From contig JAMPIV010005045.1 in assembly GCA_024509875.1 (NCBI GenBank), forward strand, positions 62,001 to 126,000: a stretch of DNA of 64,000 bases, read 5' to 3'. A program made the position numbers and the translations under genes. How positions within the stretch are numbered: the first letter of the stretch is position 1; every line of letters starts with the position of its first letter. The notes under the pieces are model-generated. The model did no database searches, was not told the DNA's origin, and saw only the letters and a program-made list of their open reading frames with translations. Origin of the DNA: Oreohelix idahoensis (lineage: Eukaryota > Mollusca > Gastropoda > Stylommatophora > Oreohelicidae). Positions 59,385 through 64,000 of this stretch are shown one piece after another.

Positions 59385-61969
59385 TGTCGTAGATTTTTGA
59401 TAGGAGTATTAAGACTGAGTTTGGTCCCTTCTGAATAGATTGGAATTGAGTGAGAGTCACAGTGTGAGAGTTAGTAAAAGAAATAGATTTTCCCAAGAGT
59501 GCAGTGGTAGCGAATCGAATAGAGCTGTCCCCTGACAACAAGAATCTTCTCTCTCTCAGGCCTATCTTCTACGACAGATATATAAGAGTCAGACAGACTA
59601 TTGACAACATAAATTACTATGTATGAACATACCACTCACGTGCACACACCTTCACGTGACCACAGTTAGACACACAGAAGTGGGAAAACTATAACAATAC
59701 TTATGTAAACATTCTAGAACGAGCTGACCAACACGCTGATTAGTTCCAGAGAGATTTTATTTATCATCTATAAAATCTTCTCACAACACCAAAACAACAA
59801 AAATACATCAAGGAAAAACATATGCACATAGTCATACAATATCCAGAAAATGCTACAAGGATGATAGCCCCGCTATGATCTTAACTCTAGGTTTAGCCCA
59901 CAGCCCCGTTAGGATGACAGATGATGGCCCAAAGAGTTATAGATACGTAGGGTTTAGGCTAAGAGTTTTTCTTCTTTTCTCGTAAATGTATGCACAGAGT
60001 TGAATAATCTGGTTTAGCCTAAGAAGTAAAGAAACTCTAGCAAATAGTAACAAATTCTGCAGGTTAAACAAAAAAAAAAAAGAATTACGACAGTAAATGT
60101 GTGACGATAATACACCGGTAAAATAACACTCAGACCTGTGTACTCTCATTCATCCAGCCATGGCCTTTCTTACACATGTATACTCACACTTTGCTCGCTG
60201 CCTCTGGGAACTCAATAGTTCTAGGACCTTCACACAGACCCGAAAATGCAGTCCTTGACCAAGAAATCCCCAGTTCCAAAAGACGTACTAAACTCTAAGG
60301 GAACGATTCCTTGGGGGTTCTAATTTTTCGAATGTCTGATTAAGTCACATAAAATTTTGTCCAGGCACGAAAGTTAGCAGAGCACAATGTCATTAGCTTT
60401 GGATTCTAGAATTAAGGAATGTCAGATCGGTGTCTACTTCCAGGAAGGTACTATATTTTGTCACCACAATACTAGTCACAATCTCTTGCGGAATGTTAAT
60501 CTTGTAATATTCTCGCCGCCAGGCAGCATGTACATTTAAATTTGTGGAGCAATATGAACTGGCTCAAAAGCCCAATATATATATATTTCTAGTCTTTAGA
60601 AACCGTTAGTGGGGTTGCTATTACTGTCTCTCTCTGATGGCTTATGCACTGTCAGACCCGTGTTACTTGAAACAAAAACAAAACCCACGTGGTTAAAGAT
60701 AGGAAATGTCTATGCTTCTCACAAATATGTCTCTCAGGTTACTAAACGCTGGCAAGTTGGGTACCACCGTTTCACTATATAAAAGAAAGAACACATATCA
60801 AATAATTTACATATATGTACTCATTATAACTTACATTTTAAATAGCAAGCCTACAGCTTGACTTATCTTTAAAACTTCCCGTAAAATAAGTTATATTAAG
60901 TAAATCAAACATCCTGAATTTAGGAATATCTTCGTATTCCGTCACTATTCACTGATGTAGCATCTAGCATTTATAAGTTAGTTATTAAAACAGTTTCGAC
61001 TGAGTATTTAACAGTTAAATTAAACTTATTTCAGCTACTTGTTTAGTAAGCTAAAAATATAATTTATTTTGTATTTCCACTGCAACTCGACGATTTAAAG
61101 AAATAACAAACTATCAAAATATTCACTCTGCACACAGAACTAGTTTAAAATGGAATCGGCGATTTAACACTAAATCACTTCACAAAACTAGATATCTATT
61201 ATATATAATATTAATATACCTCAACCACAGAATTACTAAGAACGTTAAACCACTTCGACCAAACTAAGGCCATCTCTATTTACAGAGATTATTTAGAAAT
61301 CGAACGAAGGTTGTTCTAGTCTAACTGCAAAGTTACTGAGTGAAATGAAATAGTTTCAAACGTGGGTTAATATTTTAAACCAGACAAAGGATGAACTATT
61401 ATTTCGTAGAACGAAATGCTCTCCCCTTTCCGGCTTAAACGATACGTTTCACACCTAACATGTCGTAACTGCCACCACTGACCAAGATGTACGCGTGTCA
61501 GTTTCAAATCTCAGACAACCTGTCTCCAATGCAGGGCAGTTTTCACACTACAGCTGACCATGGCCCACAGTGAGCGCCGTGTCAGTTTGGGGATTTTTCA
61601 GACAAATGTCTGAATACTGACCGGTGCAGATGTAAAGTATCACACCTCACCGGGACTTATGCCGAGAAGAAACTCGCGCGCTCGGTGAGAATGTAGACGG
61701 TTGTCTACGTCCTATGTTCAGCGAACCGACTTATCACGCCTTCTGACGCCCTGCAGCCCTGACATCTACGTAATATCGTCCTAGCGCGATTCTCAGTTTT
61801 GAGAAAGAAACAGGTAAAGTTTAAAAATACTGAAGAAAATATTTTTCGCAACCGAGTGATGCGAAAAATACAGGAAAAACAAGTATGGAAAGAATATAAA
61901 TGAAAGGATTAGGGTGAGAGAATAGGAAGAAGATGTAGGTAATTTAATGACATAAAGACCTACGTGACA
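59385..61969 (-). repeat. 5' LTR of element 3 (2585 bp)
   Basis: Matches the 3' LTR apart from an extra 250 bp at about 60427-60675 and scattered substitutions. Confidence 0.93.
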
Positions 61970-61974
61970 GCTCC

Positions 61975-62204
61975 CAATAAAGGTTACTGAGTATTCTTAT
62001 ATCTTTTCCATCAATACCTATGTCTTTGAGGCATTTAATTATTTTCTCATGATGGACTCTGTCAAAAGCCTTCTTATAGTCAATGAAGCACATATACATA
62101 CTTTTTTGGACCTCTGTATATTTTTCTGCTAATATTCTTAGGCAAAATATTGCCTCTCTTGTTCCACTGTTCCGTCTAAAACCAAACTGTTCTTCTTGGA
62201 TTTC
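61975..62204 (-). pseudogene. LINE C RT, first part
   Basis: The minus strand reads IQEEQFGFRRNSGTREAIFC and MCFIDYKKAFDRVHHEKII (RT motif A with its Asp), then ILSNLYWE. It continues at 53060 on the far side of element 3. The 5' truncation point is the satellite junction at 62205. Confidence 0.88.
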
Positions 62205-64000
62205 GCTGATGAATACATCCAGTCAAAGCCAGTCGACACATTTAAGTTTTAATACATGACTTGGGGAACTGAAGGATGCTGATGAATACATCTAGTCAAA
62301 GCCAGTCGACACATTTAAGTTTTAATACATGACTTGGGGAACTGAAGGATGCTGATGAATACATCCAGTCAAAGCCAGTCGACACATTTAAGTTTTAATA
62401 CACGACTTGGGGAACTGAAGTATGCTGATGAATACATTCGGTCAAAGCCAGTCGACACATTTAAGTTTTAATACACGACTTGGGGAACTGAAGGATGCTG
62501 ATGAATACATCCGGCCACAGCCAGTCCACAAATTTAAGTGTTAATACATGACTTCGGAAACTGAAGGATGCTGATGAATACATCCGGTCAAAGCCAGTCG
62601 ACACATTTAAGTTTTAATACATGACTTGGGGAACTGAAGGATGCTGATGAATACACCCAGTCAAAGCCAGTCGACAGATTTAAGTTTTAATACACGACTT
62701 GGGGAACTGAAGGATGCTGATGAATACATTCGGTCAAAGCCAGTCGACACATTTAAGTTTTAATACACGACTTGGGGAACTGAAGGATGCTGATGAATAC
62801 ATTCGGTCAAAGCCAGTCGACACATATAAGTTTTAATACACGACTTGGGGAACTGAAGGATGCTGATGAATACATCCGGCCAAAGCCAGTCCACAAATTT
62901 AAGTGTTAATACATGACTTCGGAAACTGAAGGATGCTGATGAATACATCCGGTCAAAGGCAGTCGACACATTTAAGTTTTAATACATGATTTGGGGAACT
63001 GAAGGATGCTGATGAATACATCCAGTCAAAGCCAGTCGACACATTTAAGTGTTAATACATGACTTGGGGAACTGAAGGATGCTGATGAATACATCCAGTC
63101 AAAGCCAGTCGACACATTTAAGTGTTAATACATGACTTGGGGAACTGAAGGATGCTGATGAATACATCCGGTCAAAGCCAGTCCACACATTTAAGTTTTA
63201 ATACATGACTTGGGAACTAAAGGATGCTAATGAATACATCCGGTCAAAGCCAGTCGACACATGTAAGTTTTAATACATGACTTGGGGAACTGAAAGATGC
63301 TGATGAATGCATCCGGTCAAAGCCATTCGACACATTTAAGTTTTAATAAATGACTTGGGGAACTGAAAGATGCCGATGAATACATCCGGTCAAAGCCAGT
63401 CGACACATTTAAGTATTAATACATGACTTGGGGAACTGAAGGATGCTGATGAATACATCCGGTCAAAGCCAGTCGACACATTTAAGTTTTAATACATGAC
63501 TTGGAGAACGGAAGGATGCTGATGAATACATCCAGTCAAAGCCAGTCGACACATTTAAGTTTTAATACATGACTTGGGGAACTGAAGGATGCTGATGAAT
63601 ACATCCAGTCAAAGCCAGTCGACACATTTAAGTTTTAATACATGACTTGGGGAACTGAAGGATGCTGATGAATACATGCGGTCAAAGCCAGTCGACACAT
63701 TTAAACTTTAATACATGACTTGGGGAACTGAAGGATGCTGATAAATACCCCCGGTCAAAGCCAGTCGACACATTTAAGTTTTAATACATGACTTGGGGAA
63801 CTGAAAGATGCTGATGAATACATCCAGTCAAAGCCAGTCGACACATTTCAGTTTTAATACATGACTTGGGGAACTGAAAGATGCTGATGAATACATCCGG
63901 CCACAGCCAGTCGACACATTTAACTTTTAATACATGACTTGGGGAACTAAAAGATGCTGATGAATACATCCAGTCAAAGCCAGTCGACACATTTAAATTT
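62205..64000 (+). repeat. 73-bp satellite, right block (about 24 copies, continues beyond the window)
   Basis: Same unit as 51306-51612, mostly 73 bp with substitutions such as CCGG/CCAG, ACATGAC/ACACGAC, and a doubled variant CGGCCACAGCCAGTC. Minus-strand frames in it (MSTGFDRMYSS...) are artefacts of the repeat. Confidence 0.97.

Larger units (their letters stand above)
53061..61969 (-). mobile_element. RT-less Gmr1-like gypsy element 3 (8.9 kb)
   Basis: LTRs of 2332 and 2585 bp on the minus strand (TGTCACGTAGG ... CTACGACA) and the exact 5-bp duplication GCTCC (53056-53060 and 61970-61974) define it. The interior holds one long intact ORF for gag, protease and integrase, then 41 bp to the 3' LTR. 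RT and RNase H are absent. Excluding one 250-bp length difference the LTRs differ at roughly 20 positions, so the insertion is recent. Confidence 0.93.
51613..62204 (-). mobile_element. 5'-truncated LINE C inside the 73-bp satellite, carrying two nested insertions
   Basis: It is flanked by the 10-bp satellite word GCTGATGAAT (51603-51612 and 62205-62214). Without its passengers it is about 1.2 kb, starting within RT and ending in a (GAT)n-type tail. LINE B (52067-52534) and gypsy element 3 (53061-61969) lie inside it, each with its own exact TSD. Confidence 0.88.

Noticed and set aside
53061..61969. Domesticated gag-integrase host gene
   Set aside because: It has paired LTRs with low divergence, a TSD, a polypurine tract and a primer-site region, so it is a mobile element.
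62205..64000. Repeated open frames (MSTGFDRMYSS...) on the minus strand
   Set aside because: They are translations of the 73-bp satellite; period 73 is not a multiple of 3, so no real coding constraint is expected.

Overview
The window is a stretch of animal nuclear DNA made almost entirely of transposable elements and tandem repeats. Interrupted retroelement ORFs, tRNA-derived SINEs, mariner/Tc1 elements, kilobase-scale satellites, and splice-bounded exons rule out a prokaryote, plasmid or phage. A lophotrochozoan, perhaps a gastropod mollusc, is my low-confidence guess, based on the abundance of Gmr1-type gypsy elements and APE-type LINEs.

Layout. 1-9163: a Gmr1-like Ty3/gypsy retrotransposon on the plus strand, with the start of its 5' LTR outside the window. 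9171-10570: a SINE, LINE tails and an unclassified repeat. 10931-13852: a 47-bp minisatellite split by a solo LTR (11200-13629, TSD TGTTG). 14524-17134: an APE-type LINE with a 10-bp TSD. 18319-18359 and 20753-20831: two exons whose spliced product looks like the tail anchor of cytochrome b5, the only host-gene candidate. 21.3-29.1 kb: small tandem repeats, SINEs, hAT-like remnants and a 1331-bp mariner with perfect 39-bp TIRs. 29526-31564: about 47 copies of a 43-bp satellite. 32490-40807: a second Gmr1-like element on the minus strand (TSD TGAAT), broken and mosaic. 41.3-46.7 kb: LINE tails, a 128-bp hairpin, a decayed mariner and a duplicated RNase H fragment. 46800-50168: a Tc1-like foldback made of two inverted 5' halves, with a 2334-bp solo LTR (TSD CCCTT) nested inside. 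50851-64000: a 26-bp repeat, an RTE-like LINE tail, and a 73-bp satellite interrupted by a LINE (TSD GCTGATGAAT). That LINE is itself interrupted by a second LINE and by an 8.9-kb gypsy element (TSD GCTCC). The satellite resumes at 62205 and runs out of the window.

The most interesting material is the gypsy set. Elements 1 and 2 have the order gag-protease-integrase-RT-RNase H, which is Ty1/copia-like inside a Ty3/gypsy lineage and is the hallmark of the Gmr1 group. Element 3 (53061-61969) has an uninterrupted 1045-residue gag-protease-integrase ORF and LTRs that differ little, yet it has no RT or RNase H and carries a threefold repeated primer-binding-site module. It looks like a recently mobile non-autonomous element that keeps its own capsid, protease and integrase and would borrow RT in trans. 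The capsid C-terminal parts of all three resemble the vertebrate SCAN domain.

The window also records insertion history: exact target-site duplications order the events, and the 73-bp satellite appears to be seeded from the 3' end of an RTE-like LINE. All comparisons were made by eye; no database search or alignment program was run.
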